This document shows, in pieces, positions 6,665 to 17,630 of a DNA stretch of 64,000 nucleotides (the stretch's first letter is position 1; every line of letters starts with the position of its first letter). The stretch spans positions 7,186,501 through 7,250,500 of the forward strand of contig NZ_CP091716.1 of NCBI RefSeq assembly GCF_022009635.1, given 5' to 3'. This stretch comes from Variovorax paradoxus (GTDB lineage: Bacteria > Pseudomonadota > Gammaproteobacteria > Burkholderiales > Burkholderiaceae_C). Both the position numbers and the translations under genes were made by a program. The notes beneath the pieces were generated by a model. The model was not told the DNA's origin, ran no database searches, and saw nothing but the letters and a program-made list of their open reading frames with translations.

Positions 6665-9373
6665 ATGAGCATCCGCCATCTGGACCGCCTGCTGTCGCCG
6701 GCCTCCGTCGCCGTGTTCGGCGCTTCCAACCGGCCCGCCAGCGTTGGCGCCACGGTGTGGCGCAACCTGCGCGCCGGCGGCTTCAAGGGCGCGGTGCACG
6801 GGGTGAACCCGAAACACGGCTCGCTCGACGGCGTGCCCGTCTTCCCCGACGCGGCGCACCTGCCCGCCGCGCCGGACCTGGGGCTGGTCTGCACGCCCCC
6901 GGCCACGGTGGCGCCGCTGGTCGCCGAACTGGGGGCGCTGGGCACCCGCGCGGTGGTGATCATCACGGCCGGCCTGGACCCGCGGCAGAAACAGGCCGCG
7001 CTGGATGCGGCCCGCTCCTTCACCCTGCGGCTGCTGGGCCCCAACTGCCTCGGCCTGCTCAGCCCGCACATCGGCCTGAACGCCAGCTTCGCGCACACCG
7101 ACGCGCTGGCGGGCGACGTGGCCTTCGTCTCGCAGTCGGGCGCGCTGGTGACGGCGGTACTCGACTGGACGCGCAGCCGCGGCGTGGGCCTGTCGCACCT
7201 GGTCTCGCTGGGCGAGCACTGCGACGTCGACTTCGGCGACCTGCTCGACCACCTGGCCAGCGATGCGCGCACGCGATCGATCCTGCTGTACGTGGAATCC
7301 ATCGAATCGCCGCGCAAGTTCATGTCGGCCGCGCGCGCGGCGGCCCGCAACAAGCCGGTGATCGTGCTGAAGGCCGGGCGTGCCGGCCACGGAATTGCTG
7401 CCGCAGCCTCGCACACAGGCGCGCTGGCAGGCTCCGATGCGGTCTACGACGCCGCGCTGCGGCGCGCCGGAATGCTTCGCGTCGACACGCTGCAGGAACT
7501 CTTCGTCGCCGCGGAAACCCTGTCGCGCTTCCGGGGCAACGGCCACGGCAGGCTCACGGTCATGACGAATGGCGGAGGCGCCGGCGTGATGGCGGCCGAC
7601 GCGGCGGCGCGCGAAGGCGTGATGCTTGCCGACCCCGGCTCCGCGCTGCTCGCCCGCCTCGACGCGGTGCTGCCGGCGAACTGGTCGCGCGCCAACCCCA
7701 TCGACATCGTCGGCGACGCGCCGGCCGGGCGCTATGCCGAGACGCTTGGCGCGCTGCTGGCCGACGCGTCGGCCGGCGCGGTGCTCTTCGTGCATGCGCC
7801 CACGGCCATCGTGCGCAGCGAGGACATTGCGCGCGCCTGCCTGCCGCTGGTGCGCGGCCGCGCCTCGCGCGTGATGAGCGCCTGGCTCGGCGACGACGCG
7901 GTGGCCCAGGCACGCAGGCTCTTCGAGGATGCCGGCGTGGCCGACTACGCCACGCCCGAGGAGGCGGTGCACGCCTTCGCGATGTTGCAGACCTACAGGC
8001 GCAACCAGGAGATCCTGATGGAGACGCCTGGCGCAGGCCATGGCGTCGTGCCGGACAGCGCCGCGGTGAGCGCCACGCTTGGCACGGCGCTGGCCGGGCA
8101 GCGCGAATGGCTCGGCGAACAGGAGGCCAAGTCGCTGCTGCGGGCCTACGGCATCGAGACGGTGCCCACCGTCGCCGTCGCGCCGACGCCCGAGGCGGCC
8201 GTCGAGGCGGCCAAGGGGCTCGGGTACCCGGTGGCGCTGAAGATCCTCTCGCGCGACATCACGCACAAGTCGGACGTCGGCGGCGTGCGGCTGGGCCTGC
8301 GCGACGAAGCCGCACTGCGGCGCGCGGCCGCCGGGATGCTCGACGCGGTGAGGAACGCCAGGCCGCTGGCGCGGATCGACGGCTTCACCGTGCAGCACTC
8401 GGTGCACCGCCCGCATGCGCGGGAAATCATCGTCGGCGCCAGCGTCGACCCGGTCTTCGGCCCCGTGATCCTCTTCGGCCAGGGCGGCACCGCCGTCGAA
8501 GTCGCCGCCGACACGGCCATCGCGCTGCCGCCGCTGAACCGCGCGCTCGCCGCGGAGCTGGTGTCGCGCACGCGCGTGGCACGCCTGCTGGCGGGCTATC
8601 GCGACTATCCGCCGGCCTGCCTCGATGCGCTCCACGACGTGCTCGTCGCCGTCTCGCGGATGCTCGCCGACCTGCCGCAACTGGCGGAGTTGGACATCAA
8701 CCCGCTGTGGGTCGACGAGAACGGGGCACTGGCGCTCGATGCACGCATGCGGGTGTCGTGCATGCCGGCGCACGGCACCGGGCGCTTCGCGATACTGCCC
8801 TACCCCGACCAGTGGGTGCGCACGCAGACCTGGAACGGGCGCGAGATCGTGGTGAGGCCGATCAGGCCCGAGGACGAGCCGCAGCACCGGCGCTTCCTGG
8901 AGTCGCTGGACCCGGAAGACATGCGCATGCGGTTCTTCTCGGTGCGCAAGGAGCTGGCGCGCAGCGAACTCGCGCGGCTGACCCAGATCGACTACGACCG
9001 GGAGATGGCCTTCATCGCCGAGGACGTCGATGCGAACGGCAACGCCCGGACGCTGGGCGTTGCCCGCACCGTGAGCGACCCCGACAACGTCGAAGCCGAA
9101 TTCGCCATCGTCGTGCGCTCCGAGCTCAAGGGCCAGGGACTGGGCTGCGTGCTGTTCGAACGGCTGATCGAGCATGCGCGCAGCCGCGGCACCGGGATGC
9201 TGGCCGGATGGGTGCTGCGCGAGAACACCCGCATGCTGAAGCATGCTGAAGCTCGCGGCCGCGATGGGCTTCAGGGCCGATCCGGCGGAGCCGCCTTCGT
9301 CGGGCCTGCGCCGGATGGTGCTGTCACTGAGGGCGTGAGCAGGCTGGTCGCGCTCGGCGGCGTGAAGCCGTAG
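6665..9373 (+). CDS. ADP-forming acyl-CoA synthetase fused to GNAT acetyltransferase (Pat/AcuA-like), C-terminus frameshifted
   Basis: Domain order: CoA-binding Rossmann domain (SVAVFGASNRPASVG), succinyl-CoA-synthetase-like domain with the phospho-His loop ASHTGALAGSD, ATP-grasp domain (about 490-700; GYPVALKILSRDITHKSDVG), then GNAT (about 720 on). This layout is shared by ADP-forming acetyl-CoA synthetases and by the protein lysine acetyltransferase Pat/YfiQ, in which the synthetase part is regulatory. It retains the catalytic-type His loop. Near the end the sequence gcatgctgaa occurs twice in tandem (9231-9250). Removing one copy restores the normal GNAT ending MLKLAAAMGFRADP and a stop at 9338; with the duplication the last 40 or so residues are out of frame. 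The HDAC-like gene at 10,319 and acs at 13,470 suggest a role in acetate metabolism or protein acetylation. Confidence 0.88.
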   Translation: MSIRHLDRLLSPASVAVFGASNRPASVGATVWRNLRAGGFKGAVHGVNPKHGSLDGVPVFPDAAHLPAAPDLGLVCTPPATVAPLVAELGALGTRAVVIITAGLDPRQKQAALDAARSFTLRLLGPNCLGLLSPHIGLNASFAHTDALAGDVAFVSQSGALVTAVLDWTRSRGVGLSHLVSLGEHCDVDFGDLLDHLASDARTRSILLYVESIESPRKFMSAARAAARNKPVIVLKAGRAGHGIAAAASHTGALAGSDAVYDAALRRAGMLRVDTLQELFVAAETLSRFRGNGHGRLTVMTNGGGAGVMAADAAAREGVMLADPGSALLARLDAVLPANWSRANPIDIVGDAPAGRYAETLGALLADASAGAVLFVHAPTAIVRSEDIARACLPLVRGRASRVMSAWLGDDAVAQARRLFEDAGVADYATPEEAVHAFAMLQTYRRNQEILMETPGAGHGVVPDSAAVSATLGTALAGQREWLGEQEAKSLLRAYGIETVPTVAVAPTPEAAVEAAKGLGYPVALKILSRDITHKSDVGGVRLGLRDEAALRRAAAGMLDAVRNARPLARIDGFTVQHSVHRPHAREIIVGASVDPVFGPVILFGQGGTAVEVAADTAIALPPLNRALAAELVSRTRVARLLAGYRDYPPACLDALHDVLVAVSRMLADLPQLAELDINPLWVDENGALALDARMRVSCMPAHGTGRFAILPYPDQWVRTQTWNGREIVVRPIRPEDEPQHRRFLESLDPEDMRMRFFSVRKELARSELARLTQIDYDREMAFIAEDVDANGNARTLGVARTVSDPDNVEAEFAIVVRSELKGQGLGCVLFERLIEHARSRGTGMLAGWVLRENTRMLKHAEARGRDGLQGRSGGAAFVGPAPDGAVTEGVSRLVALGGVKP
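9231..9250 (+). repeat. 10-bp perfect tandem duplication causing a frameshift
   Basis: gcatgctgaa is present twice back to back. One copy fits the GNAT consensus N-x-R-M-L-x-L-A-x-x-x-G-F-R; two copies shift the frame by +1. Probably a recent slippage mutation, or an assembly or culture artefact. Confidence 0.9.
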
Positions 9374-9678
9374 AAGCGGTCGTTGAGATAGCGGCTGACC
9401 TCCATGATGTCCTGGTCTCCCCAGCCCAGCGACGAGGCCCGCTGCCACCGTCGCACCTGCTCTTCGAGGCTGTCCCAGTCGTTGACCAGCTTCCTGCCGC
9501 GCCAATGCATCTTCACGTCGTGGCAGGCCACGCAGTTGGTGTTGTAGAGCAGCTCGCCGCGGGACTGGGCCGCAGCGGGACCGCCGTGAAGGGCCAGGCA
9601 AGCCGCCAGGACGAGTGCGACCGGTGCGCGCCCGCGCAGCATGCGGCGGGCACCGGAGGGGATGGAAATCCAGCGCAT
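9271..9678 (-). CDS. Small monohaem cytochrome c
   Basis: Signal peptide (ALVLAACLALHGGPAAAQS) followed by LLYNTNCVACHDVKMHWRGR with the CxxCH haem c site, and a distal helix DQDIMEVSRYLNDRFYGF. Periplasmic electron carrier, 135 residues. GGAG at 6 nt before ATG 9678. The last 35 or so residues (rich in Pro, Ser, Thr) lie past the usual end of such proteins and overlap, convergently, the 3' end of the acyl-CoA synthetase. The box at 9741 is 69.5 bp upstream, so this is likely an electron-transfer protein made at low oxygen. Partner unknown. Confidence 0.82.
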   Translation of the reverse strand: MRWISIPSGARRMLRGRAPVALVLAACLALHGGPAAAQSRGELLYNTNCVACHDVKMHWRGRKLVNDWDSLEEQVRRWQRASSLGWGDQDIMEVSRYLNDRFYGFTPPSATSLLTPSVTAPSGAGPTKAAPPDRP

Positions 9679-9740
9679 GGAACTCTCCTTTTCGGAAACG
9701 GACGACGGCTTGCATCGTCTCGCGGCGACCGCGGGCGCAC

Positions 9741-9754
9741 TTGATCCAGCGCAA
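9741..9754. promoter_or_regulatory. FNR-like box TTGATCCAGCGCAA
   Basis: Exactly midway between two divergent genes: centre 69.5 bp from the cytochrome c start (9678) and 69.5 bp from the Hsp20 start (9817). Same 14-mer as the box at 35,258. Confidence 0.65.
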
Positions 9755-9816
9755 CGGAACCCCGGCGGCAAGCGCCTAGATTGAAGCTTCCTCAACCCAC
9801 CCATGGAGCAAAGCGC

Positions 9817-10242
9817 ATGAACACCGCACTGTCCCGCCTGGACCGCATCGAAAACCTCTTTCCCGACATGCTGCGCCGCTGGGCGCGGCCCCTGCAGCTG
9901 ATCGACGAGGCCGAGCTGCCGGCCGACATCCGGCTCGACATCAACGAGAACGACAAGGAATACCTCGTCACCGCCGAGATCCCCGGCGCGAGGAAGGAGG
10001 ACGTGCGCGTCTCCATCGACGGCAGCTACGTCTCCATCTCGGCCGAGATCAGGAAGGACGAGGAGAAGAAGCAGGGCCGCTCCATCGTCCGCGAGACCTA
10101 TCGCGGCAACATGTCGCGCGGCTTCTCGCTGGCCAGCGAAGTCGACGACAAGACCGCCGTGGCGAAGCTCGAGGACGGCGTGCTGCACCTGACGCTGCCC
10201 AAGCGCGAAGGCTCGGCCCGTACCACGCTGAAGATCCAGTAG
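9817..10242 (+). CDS. Small heat shock protein, Hsp20/alpha-crystallin family
   Basis: ATP-independent holdase chaperone of the cytoplasm. The alpha-crystallin domain runs from about residue 45 (ADIRLDINENDKEYLVTAEI PGA) to the end, with the conserved A-x-x-x-n-G-V-L pattern present as AKLEDGVLHLTLPK. 141 residues from ATG 9817, which follows GGAG at 9 nt; an earlier in-frame start would lie closer to the FNR-like box and has no better ribosome site. Probably induced together with the divergent cytochrome c. Confidence 0.93.
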   Translation: MNTALSRLDRIENLFPDMLRRWARPLQLIDEAELPADIRLDINENDKEYLVTAEIPGARKEDVRVSIDGSYVSISAEIRKDEEKKQGRSIVRETYRGNMSRGFSLASEVDDKTAVAKLEDGVLHLTLPKREGSARTTLKIQ

Positions 10243-10318
10243 CCGTCACGCGACGGGCGCCGCCGGCAGCGGGCTCCCCGCGAGGGCCGCCCGGCTTTCG
10301 AAGAAGCAAGGAGCCCGC

Positions 10319-11245
10319 ATGCTGAGCGCCTACATCACCCACGCAGACTGCGCGCGCCACGACATGGGCGCGGGCCATCCGGAAAGCCCCGAGCGGCTGT
10401 CCGCCATCCACGACCGTCTGCTGATCGCGGGCCTGCTCGACTACATGGCCCCGTACGACGCCCCGCTTGCCACGCAGGCCCAGCTGGCACGCGCGCACAC
10501 GATGTCGCACGTGCGCGAGCTCATTGCGATGGCGCCTGCCGAGGGGCTCCGCTTCGTCGACCCAGACACCCGGATGAACCCGCACACCCTGCAGGCCGCG
10601 CTGCGCGCCGCCGGAGCCGCGGTGCTGGCCACCGACCTGGTGCTGGCCGGCGAGGCGCCCACCGCCTTCTGCAACGTGCGCCCGCCGGGCCATCACGCCA
10701 CGCGCGATGCGGCCATGGGCTTCTGCTTCTTCAACAACGTGGCGGTGGGCATCCGCCACGCGCTGGACGTTCATGGTCTGAAGCGCGTGGCCCGGATCGA
10801 CTTCGACGTGCACCACGGCAACGGCAGTGCGGACATCTTCCGCGACGACGGGCGCGTGCTCATGTGCTCCATCTTCGAGAAGGGCCTCTACCCCTTCGCG
10901 GGCGAGGACGACGACGGCCCGCGGATGGTGAACATCGGGCTGCCCTCGCGCTCGGGCGGCGATGCGTTCAGGGCGGCCGTCACGCACCACTGGCTGCCGG
11001 CGCTCGAAGCCTTCGCGCCGCAGCTCGTGTATGTCTCGGCCGGCTTCGACGGACACCGGGAGGACGACATGGGCAACCTCGGCCTGGTGGAGAACGACTA
11101 CGCCTGGGTCACCCGGAAGCTCATGGACGTGGCGCTGCGCCATTGCGGCGGGCGCGTGATCTCGAGCCTCGAGGGCGGCTATGCGCTGAGCGCCCTCGCC
11201 CGCAGCGCCGCGGCGCATGTCAAGGTGCTGATCGGGGCCGACTGA
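10319..11245 (+). CDS. Histone-deacetylase-family hydrolase (AcuC/HDAC-like)
   Basis: Zn-dependent deacetylase or amidohydrolase fold, 308 residues. Motifs: HPESPERLSAI near residue 20, RPPGHHA, the metal and catalytic block RIDFDVHHGNGSADIF, SAGFDGHREDDMG and the C-terminal GGYAL with the catalytic Tyr. All expected active-site residues are visible. In Bacillus, AcuC of this family deacetylates and reactivates acetyl-CoA synthetase. Here the gene lies between a Pat-like GNAT fusion and actP/acs, so a similar role is plausible, but acetylpolyamine or other amide substrates cannot be excluded. Confidence 0.88.
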   Translation: MLSAYITHADCARHDMGAGHPESPERLSAIHDRLLIAGLLDYMAPYDAPLATQAQLARAHTMSHVRELIAMAPAEGLRFVDPDTRMNPHTLQAALRAAGAAVLATDLVLAGEAPTAFCNVRPPGHHATRDAAMGFCFFNNVAVGIRHALDVHGLKRVARIDFDVHHGNGSADIFRDDGRVLMCSIFEKGLYPFAGEDDDGPRMVNIGLPSRSGGDAFRAAVTHHWLPALEAFAPQLVYVSAGFDGHREDDMGNLGLVENDYAWVTRKLMDVALRHCGGRVISSLEGGYALSALARSAAAHVKVLIGAD

Positions 11246-11297
11246 GCGCCGCGGACGCGGGGCCGGGCGCCTTCGCGCCCCACGATGGCACGCTGGC

Positions 11298-13034
11298 TCA
11301 GTGCCCGATCGGGCCGTGCGCGCCGATACCGGTTTCCGAACGCACCTGCTGTGCCAGGAAGCCGCCCCGGTCGACCTGCGCACGCGCGCTGCGGTCGAGC
11401 ACCGAGAACAGCCAGATGCCCACGAAGGCGATGCTCATCGAGAACAGGCACGGCGAGGTGTAGGGAAACAGCGAGGAGCCGGCCGGATGGCCGAGCGTGG
11501 CCTCCCAGACTGAGGGCGAGACCACCGTGAGCACCACCGAGGAAATCAGCCCGAGGAAGCCGCCGATCACAGCCCCGCGCGTGGTGCAGCCCTTCCAGAG
11601 CACCGACATGAAGAGCACCGGGAAGTTGGCCGAGGCCGCGATGGCGAAGGCCAGCGACACCATGAAGGCGATGTTCTGCTTCTCGAACACGATGCCCAGC
11701 AGCACCGCCAGCGCGCCGAGCGCCAGCGTGGTGATCCTGGACACGCGCAGCTCGGCCGCGCTGCCCGCGTCGCCCTTCCGGATGACGGTGGCGTACAGGT
11801 CGTGAGAGACGGCCGAAGCGCCGGAGAGCGTGAGGCCCGCCACCACGGCCAGGATGGTCGCGAAGGCCACCGCCGAGATGAAGCCGAGGAACACGTTGCC
11901 GCCCACGGCGTTCGCCAGGTGGATCGCCGCCATGTTGCCGCCGCCCTTGAGCAGGCCCTTGGCGTCGAGGAAGTCCGGATTCGTCAGCACGAAGGTGATG
12001 GCGCCGAAGCCGATGATGAAGGTCAGCAGGTAGAAGTAGCCGATCCATCCGGTCGCCCACATGACCGATTTGCGCGCCTCCTTGGCGCTGGGCACGGTGA
12101 AGAAGCGCATCAGGATGTGCGGCAGCCCGGCCGTGCCGAACATGAGCGCCATGCCGAAGGAGATGGCGGAGATCGGGTCCTTCACGAAATTGCCCGGCCC
12201 CATGATCGACTGGCCGATGCCCGCGGCCACCTCGGCCGTCTTGCCGTCCTTCAGCGCCAGGTCGGTCTTGACCTTGACCGCGCCCGCGAACATCGCCTCG
12301 GGGCTGAAGCCGAAGTGCCAGAGCACCGAGATCGCCATGAAGCTCGCGCCGCCCAGCAGCAGGCCGGCCTTGATGATCTGCACCCAGGTCGTGGCCGTCA
12401 TGCCGCCGAAGAGCACGTACACCATCATGAGCGAGCCGACGATGACCACCGCGACCCAGTACTCGAGACCGAACAGCAGCTTGATCAGCTGCCCCGCGCC
12501 CACCATCTGCGCGATGAGATAGAAGGCCACCACCACCAGCGTGCCGGAGGCCGCGAAGATGCGCACCGGCGTCTGCCTGAAGCGGAAGGCCGCGACGTCG
12601 GCGAAGGTGAACTTGCCGAGGTTGCGCAGCCGCTCCGCCATCAGGAAGGTGATGACCGGCCACCCCACGAGGAAGCCGATGGAGTAGATCAGCCCGTCGT
12701 AGCCGGAGGCCATGACCGCGGCCGAGATGCCCAGGAACGACGCCGCCGACATGTAGTCGCCGGCGATGGCGAGCCCGTTCTGGAAACCCGTGATGCCGCC
12801 GCCGGCCGTGTAGAAGTCGGACGCCGAGCGGGTGCGCGCCGCGGCCCACTTGGTGATGAAGAGGGTCGCCACCACGAAGAGGCCGAACATGCCGATGGCG
12901 GTCCAGTTGGTGGCCTGCTTCTGCAGCTGGCCGAGGTCGGCACCGGCCGCGAGAGCCGCCGCGCCGAGGGCCGACAGTGCGCAGAAGACCGCCGCGGATC
13001 GCGCGCGCAGGATGGTCGAGGAACGCAGGCTCAT
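11298..13034 (-). CDS. actP: Cation/acetate symporter ActP
   Basis: Sodium:solute symporter (SSS family), importing acetate and other short carboxylates. 578 residues with an N-terminal signal-like segment ([18 protein letters not shown]) and about 13 hydrophobic helices; family blocks include [32 protein letters not shown] and [20 protein letters not shown]. The start overlaps the stop of the DUF485 gene by 4 bp (ATGA), so the pair is translationally coupled. acs is transcribed divergently, as expected for acetate scavenging. Confidence 0.95.
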   Translation of the reverse strand: MSLRSSTILRARSAAVFCALSALGAAALAAGADLGQLQKQATNWTAIGMFGLFVVATLFITKWAAARTRSASDFYTAGGGITGFQNGLAIAGDYMSAASFLGISAAVMASGYDGLIYSIGFLVGWPVITFLMAERLRNLGKFTFADVAAFRFRQTPVRIFAASGTLVVVAFYLIAQMVGAGQLIKLLFGLEYWVAVVIVGSLMMVYVLFGGMTATTWVQIIKAGLLLGGASFMAISVLWHFGFSPEAMFAGAVKVKTDLALKDGKTAEVAAGIGQSIMGPGNFVKDPISAISFGMALMFGTAGLPHILMRFFTVPSAKEARKSVMWATGWIGYFYLLTFIIGFGAITFVLTNPDFLDAKGLLKGGGNMAAIHLANAVGGNVFLGFISAVAFATILAVVAGLTLSGASAVSHDLYATVIRKGDAGSAAELRVSRITTLALGALAVLLGIVFEKQNIAFMVSLAFAIAASANFPVLFMSVLWKGCTTRGAVIGGFLGLISSVVLTVVSPSVWEATLGHPAGSSLFPYTSPCLFSMSIAFVGIWLFSVLDRSARAQVDRGGFLAQQVRSETGIGAHGPIGH

Positions 13035-13348
13035 GGCTTGTTCCCCTTCACGGCCTTGACCACCGCATCGGAGAGCGCATCGAACTCGGCGTTCGCACGG
13101 CGCACGTAGTAGGAGGTGATCGCCACGGTGAACACGATCACGCCGAAGCCCAGTGGCATGCCCAGGGTCATGACGCCGTCGCCGATGCGTCGCGCCAGGA
13201 ATTCCTTGTCGAAGGCCACCAGCAGCACGAAGCCGTAGTACGCGGCGAGCATCAGCACTGCGAGGGTCCAGCCGAAGCGGTCGCGCCGGCGCTTGAGTTG
13301 CTGGTATTTCGGATGCGCGGCGATGCGCGCGGCCATGTCGTCTTCCAT
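13031..13348 (-). CDS. DUF485 inner-membrane protein (YjcH-like)
   Basis: 105 residues with two hydrophobic helices ([20 protein letters not shown] and [20 protein letters not shown]). Begins [22 protein letters not shown], typical of DUF485. In enterobacteria yjcH is co-transcribed with acs and actP; here it precedes actP with a 4-bp overlap. Probably assists the permease. GGAG lies 5 nt before ATG 13348. Confidence 0.92.
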   Translation of the reverse strand: MEDDMAARIAAHPKYQQLKRRRDRFGWTLAVLMLAAYYGFVLLVAFDKEFLARRIGDGVMTLGMPLGFGVIVFTVAITSYYVRRANAEFDALSDAVVKAVKGNKP

Positions 13349-13402
13349 GGAGTCTCCTTGTTTGCGATGGGCGGATTAGGAACGCACGCAACGGCGCGAG
13401 GC

Positions 13403-13416
13403 TTGCGCTGGCGCAA
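13403..13416. promoter_or_regulatory. FNR-like palindrome TTGCGCTGGCGCAA between actP and acs operons
   Basis: Perfect dyad with TTGCG/CGCAA halves instead of TTGAT/ATCAA. The centre is 60.5 bp from acs and 61.5 bp from the DUF485 start, the same geometry as true FNR boxes in the window. It may bind an Fnr-family protein with altered half-site preference. Confidence 0.5.
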
Positions 13417-13469
13417 GCCATTCCTCGTGTGCGCCGGCAAGATCTCGCAACCTTCAAAGGACACGAGAC

Positions 13470-15446
<1,977 letters not shown>

Positions 15447-15455
15447 GCCGGCTGG

Positions 15456-16349
15456 CTAACCGCCCGCCGGGCGCCGGTGAACGGGAAGCGCATCCACAGG
15501 GATGCGCAGGTACGCGACGCCGTTGTCGTCGGCAGGCGGAAGCCGGCCGCCGCGCACGTTCACCTGGATCGACGGAAGGATGAGCGTGGGCACGTCCAGC
15601 GTCGCGTCGCGCGCCGTGCGCATCGCCACGAATTCGTCCGCGCCGATGCCGTCGCGCACATGGATGTTGTGGGCGCGCTGTTGCGCCACGGTGGTCTGCC
15701 AACTGGCCTGCCTCGACGGCGGCGGATAGTCGTGGCAGACGTACATGGCCGTGTCGGGCGGCAGTTCGAGCAGCCTGCGCATCGAACCGTAGAGCTGGCG
15801 CGCGTCGCCGCCGGGGAAGTCGGCGCGTGCGCTGCCGAGGTCGGGCATGAAGAGCGTGTCGCCGACGAAGACCGCGCCGTCGATCAGGTAGGCCATGTCC
15901 GCGGGCGTGTGGCCCGGCACCAGCAAGGCGGTGGCTTCGACTTCACCAATGCCGAAGACTTCGCCGTCCCTGAACAGATGGTCGAACTGGCTTCCGTCGG
16001 GCAGGAAGGCGCGCTCGAAGTTGAAGAGCTTGCAGAAGGTCGACTGGACGACGCGGATGTTCTCGCCGATGGCGATCTTTCCGCCCGCCTGCTGCTGGAC
16101 GTGGCGCGCGCCGGACAGGTGGTCCGCGTGCGCATGGGTCTCCAGGATCCAGTCGAGCCGCAGTTCATGTTCGCGCAGATAGTCCAGCAGCCTGTCGGCC
16201 GACACGGTGCCGGTGTGGCCCGACTTGAAGTCGTAGTCCAGCACCGGGTCGATGACCGCGGCATGCCTGCCCGCGTGTTCCCAGACGACATAGGACACCG
16301 TGCCCGTGACGGAATCGAAAAAGCCCTGGATCGTCGTGCGTGCGGTCAT
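15456..16349 (-). CDS. Metallo-beta-lactamase-fold hydrolase of the Blh / persulfide dioxygenase type
   Basis: 297 residues with the MBL motif [11 protein letters not shown] near residue 75, a second metal His in [11 protein letters not shown], and [19 protein letters not shown], a block typical of Blh and ETHE1-like enzymes that oxidise or handle glutathione persulfide. It is divergent from a BigR/SqrR-like ArsR repressor and near two YeeE/YedE permeases, which is the known gene set of the bigR operon. GGAG precedes ATG 16349. Expected to be derepressed by sulfide or persulfide. A general glyoxalase-II-like thioesterase is less likely given the context. Confidence 0.85.
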   Translation of the reverse strand: MTARTTIQGFFDSVTGTVSYVVWEHAGRHAAVIDPVLDYDFKSGHTGTVSADRLLDYLREHELRLDWILETHAHADHLSGARHVQQQAGGKIAIGENIRVVQSTFCKLFNFERAFLPDGSQFDHLFRDGEVFGIGEVEATALLVPGHTPADMAYLIDGAVFVGDTLFMPDLGSARADFPGGDARQLYGSMRRLLELPPDTAMYVCHDYPPPSRQASWQTTVAQQRAHNIHVRDGIGADEFVAMRTARDATLDVPTLILPSIQVNVRGGRLPPADDNGVAYLRIPVDALPVHRRPAGG

Positions 16350-16391
16350 GGTTGCTCCGTGGATGGAAGTCCGGTCTTGCGACAAACAATA

Positions 16392-16405
16392 TATATTTGA
16401 ATATA
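16392..16405. promoter_or_regulatory. AT-rich inverted repeat, candidate BigR/SqrR operator
   Basis: TATATTTGAATATA is an inverted repeat within a short, strikingly AT-rich stretch (16385-16416) of an otherwise GC-rich window, between the MBL hydrolase and the arsR-type gene. BigR and SqrR bind AT-rich palindromes in this position. The start of the repressor lies about 32 bp downstream. Confidence 0.65.
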
Positions 16406-16436
16406 ATATCCAAATCGAAAACGTCAATCCGGCCCG

Positions 16437-16760
16437 ATGAAGAATTCCACCCTTGCCATCGATCCCGAAGTGCTGCGCGGTGCCGCCGGCAAGGCGGTCG
16501 CGGCGCTCAAGCTGCTGGCCAACGAAGACCGCCTGCTGCTGCTGTGCCAGCTCTCGCAGGGCGAGATGTGCGTGAGCGACCTCGAGCAGGCGCTGGGCAT
16601 CCATCAGCCCACGCTGTCGCAGCAACTGGGTGTACTTCGCAACGAGGGTGTGGTCAACACCCGCCGCGAGGGCAAGAGCATCTTCTACAGCGTGGCCGAT
16701 CCCGCGATGCTGGAACTCCTCGGCGTTCTGTATCGCCTCTACTGTCCCCAGGAGAAATGA
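16437..16760 (+). CDS. ArsR-family repressor, BigR/SqrR-like sulfide/persulfide sensor
   Basis: Winged-helix repressor of 107 residues with the recognition region [21 protein letters not shown]. It carries Cys37 (LLLLCQL) and Cys103 (LYRLYCPQ), 66 residues apart, matching the spacing of the redox pair in Xylella BigR (Cys42/Cys108) and Rhodobacter SqrR (Cys41/Cys107). A third Cys45 is present. The metal-binding ELCVCDL box of ArsR proper is absent. It likely represses itself, the downstream permeases and the divergent hydrolase until persulfide forms a disulfide or polysulfide bridge. Confidence 0.88.
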   Translation: MKNSTLAIDPEVLRGAAGKAVAALKLLANEDRLLLLCQLSQGEMCVSDLEQALGIHQPTLSQQLGVLRNEGVVNTRREGKSIFYSVADPAMLELLGVLYRLYCPQEK

Positions 16761-17194
16761 TGTCCATCGACTGGAGCCACTTCACGCCGCTCGCCTCGCT
16801 GGCTGGCGGCGTGCTCATCGGCATCGCCGCCGCGATGTTCGTGCTGCTCAACGGGCGCATCGCGGGCATCAGCGGCGTGCTGGGAGGCCTGCTCAGGCCG
16901 TCGAGGGGCGACATCGGCTGGCGCGTCGCCTTCGTGCTCGGGCTCGTGGGCGCGCCGTCGCTCTACCTGCTCTTCACGGTGCTGCCCCGCCCGCAGATCG
17001 ACGCCGGCTACGGCACGCTGGTGCTGGCCGGCCTGCTCGTCGGCCTGGGCACGCGCTACGGCTCCGGCTGCACCAGCGGCCACGGCGTCTGCGGCCTGTC
17101 CCGCCTGTCGCCGCGGTCGCTTGTGGCCACCCTCTCGTTCATGGGCGCGGGCTTCGCCACGGTGTTCGTGGCGCGCCATCTGCCCGGCATCTGA
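16760..17194 (+). CDS. YeeE/YedE-type membrane permease, first half
   Basis: 144 residues, four hydrophobic segments, with the family signature [21 protein letters not shown] that contains the two transport-related cysteines. YeeE-type proteins move thiosulfate or other reduced sulfur species through the inner membrane. GGAG is 5 nt before ATG 16760, and this ATG overlaps the stop of the repressor gene by 1 bp, so they form one operon. An ATG at 16757 is an alternative. Pairs with the next gene, as in PmpA/PmpB of bigR operons. Confidence 0.88.
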   Translation: MSIDWSHFTPLASLAGGVLIGIAAAMFVLLNGRIAGISGVLGGLLRPSRGDIGWRVAFVLGLVGAPSLYLLFTVLPRPQIDAGYGTLVLAGLLVGLGTRYGSGCTSGHGVCGLSRLSPRSLVATLSFMGAGFATVFVARHLPGI

Positions 17195-17196
17195 GG

Positions 17197-17628
17197 ATGC
17201 GCGCCATGATCGCCCTCGCCTCGCTGCTCGCCGGCCTCGTCTTCGGACTCGGCCTCATCGTCTCGGGCATGGCCAACCCGGCCAAGGTGCTCGGCTTCCT
17301 GGACCTCGCCGGCCACTGGGACCCATCCCTGGCTTTCGTCATGGCGGGCGCCATCGCCGTCGGATCGGTCGCGTTCCTGGCCGCAAGGCGGCGCAGCAAG
17401 TCCCTGCTGGGCGCGGCGATGCGCCTGCCATCGGCGCGCGGGATCGACCGGCGCCTGGTCGTCGGCAGCGTCGTTTTCGGAGTTGGCTGGGGCATCGCGG
17501 GCTTCTGTCCCGGCCCGGGCCTCGTCGCCCTGGGCATGGGCGAAGCCAAGGCCCTCGTCTTCGTGCTCGCGATGCTCGCGGGCATGGGAATCTTCGAACT
17601 CATCGAGCACCGCGGGCGACAGCCCTGA
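17197..17628 (+). CDS. DUF6691/YeeE-like membrane permease, second half
   Basis: 143 residues with about four hydrophobic segments (MIALASLLAGLVFGLGLIVS; LVVGSVVFGVGWGIAGFCPG) and the conserved GFCPGPGLVALG, the counterpart of the Cys motif in the preceding subunit. Starts 2 nt after the stop of the first permease gene. The two proteins together probably make one functional YeeE-like channel for a reduced sulfur compound. Convergent with the stress protein gene that ends at 17631. Confidence 0.87.
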   Translation: MRAMIALASLLAGLVFGLGLIVSGMANPAKVLGFLDLAGHWDPSLAFVMAGAIAVGSVAFLAARRRSKSLLGAAMRLPSARGIDRRLVVGSVVFGVGWGIAGFCPGPGLVALGMGEAKALVFVLAMLAGMGIFELIEHRGRQP

Positions 17629-17630
17629 CG

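Noticed and set aside
5119..9249. Very long plus-strand open frame (over 1,300 codons)
   Set aside because: It is a shadow of the PaaK-like gene on the other strand and of the acyl-CoA synthetase in another frame; its product is Arg/Gly/Ala-rich without any domain.
6599..9754. Long minus-strand open frame opposite the acyl-CoA synthetase
   Set aside because: Antisense to a gene with clear domains; His/Arg/Gly-rich translation typical of GC-rich shadows.
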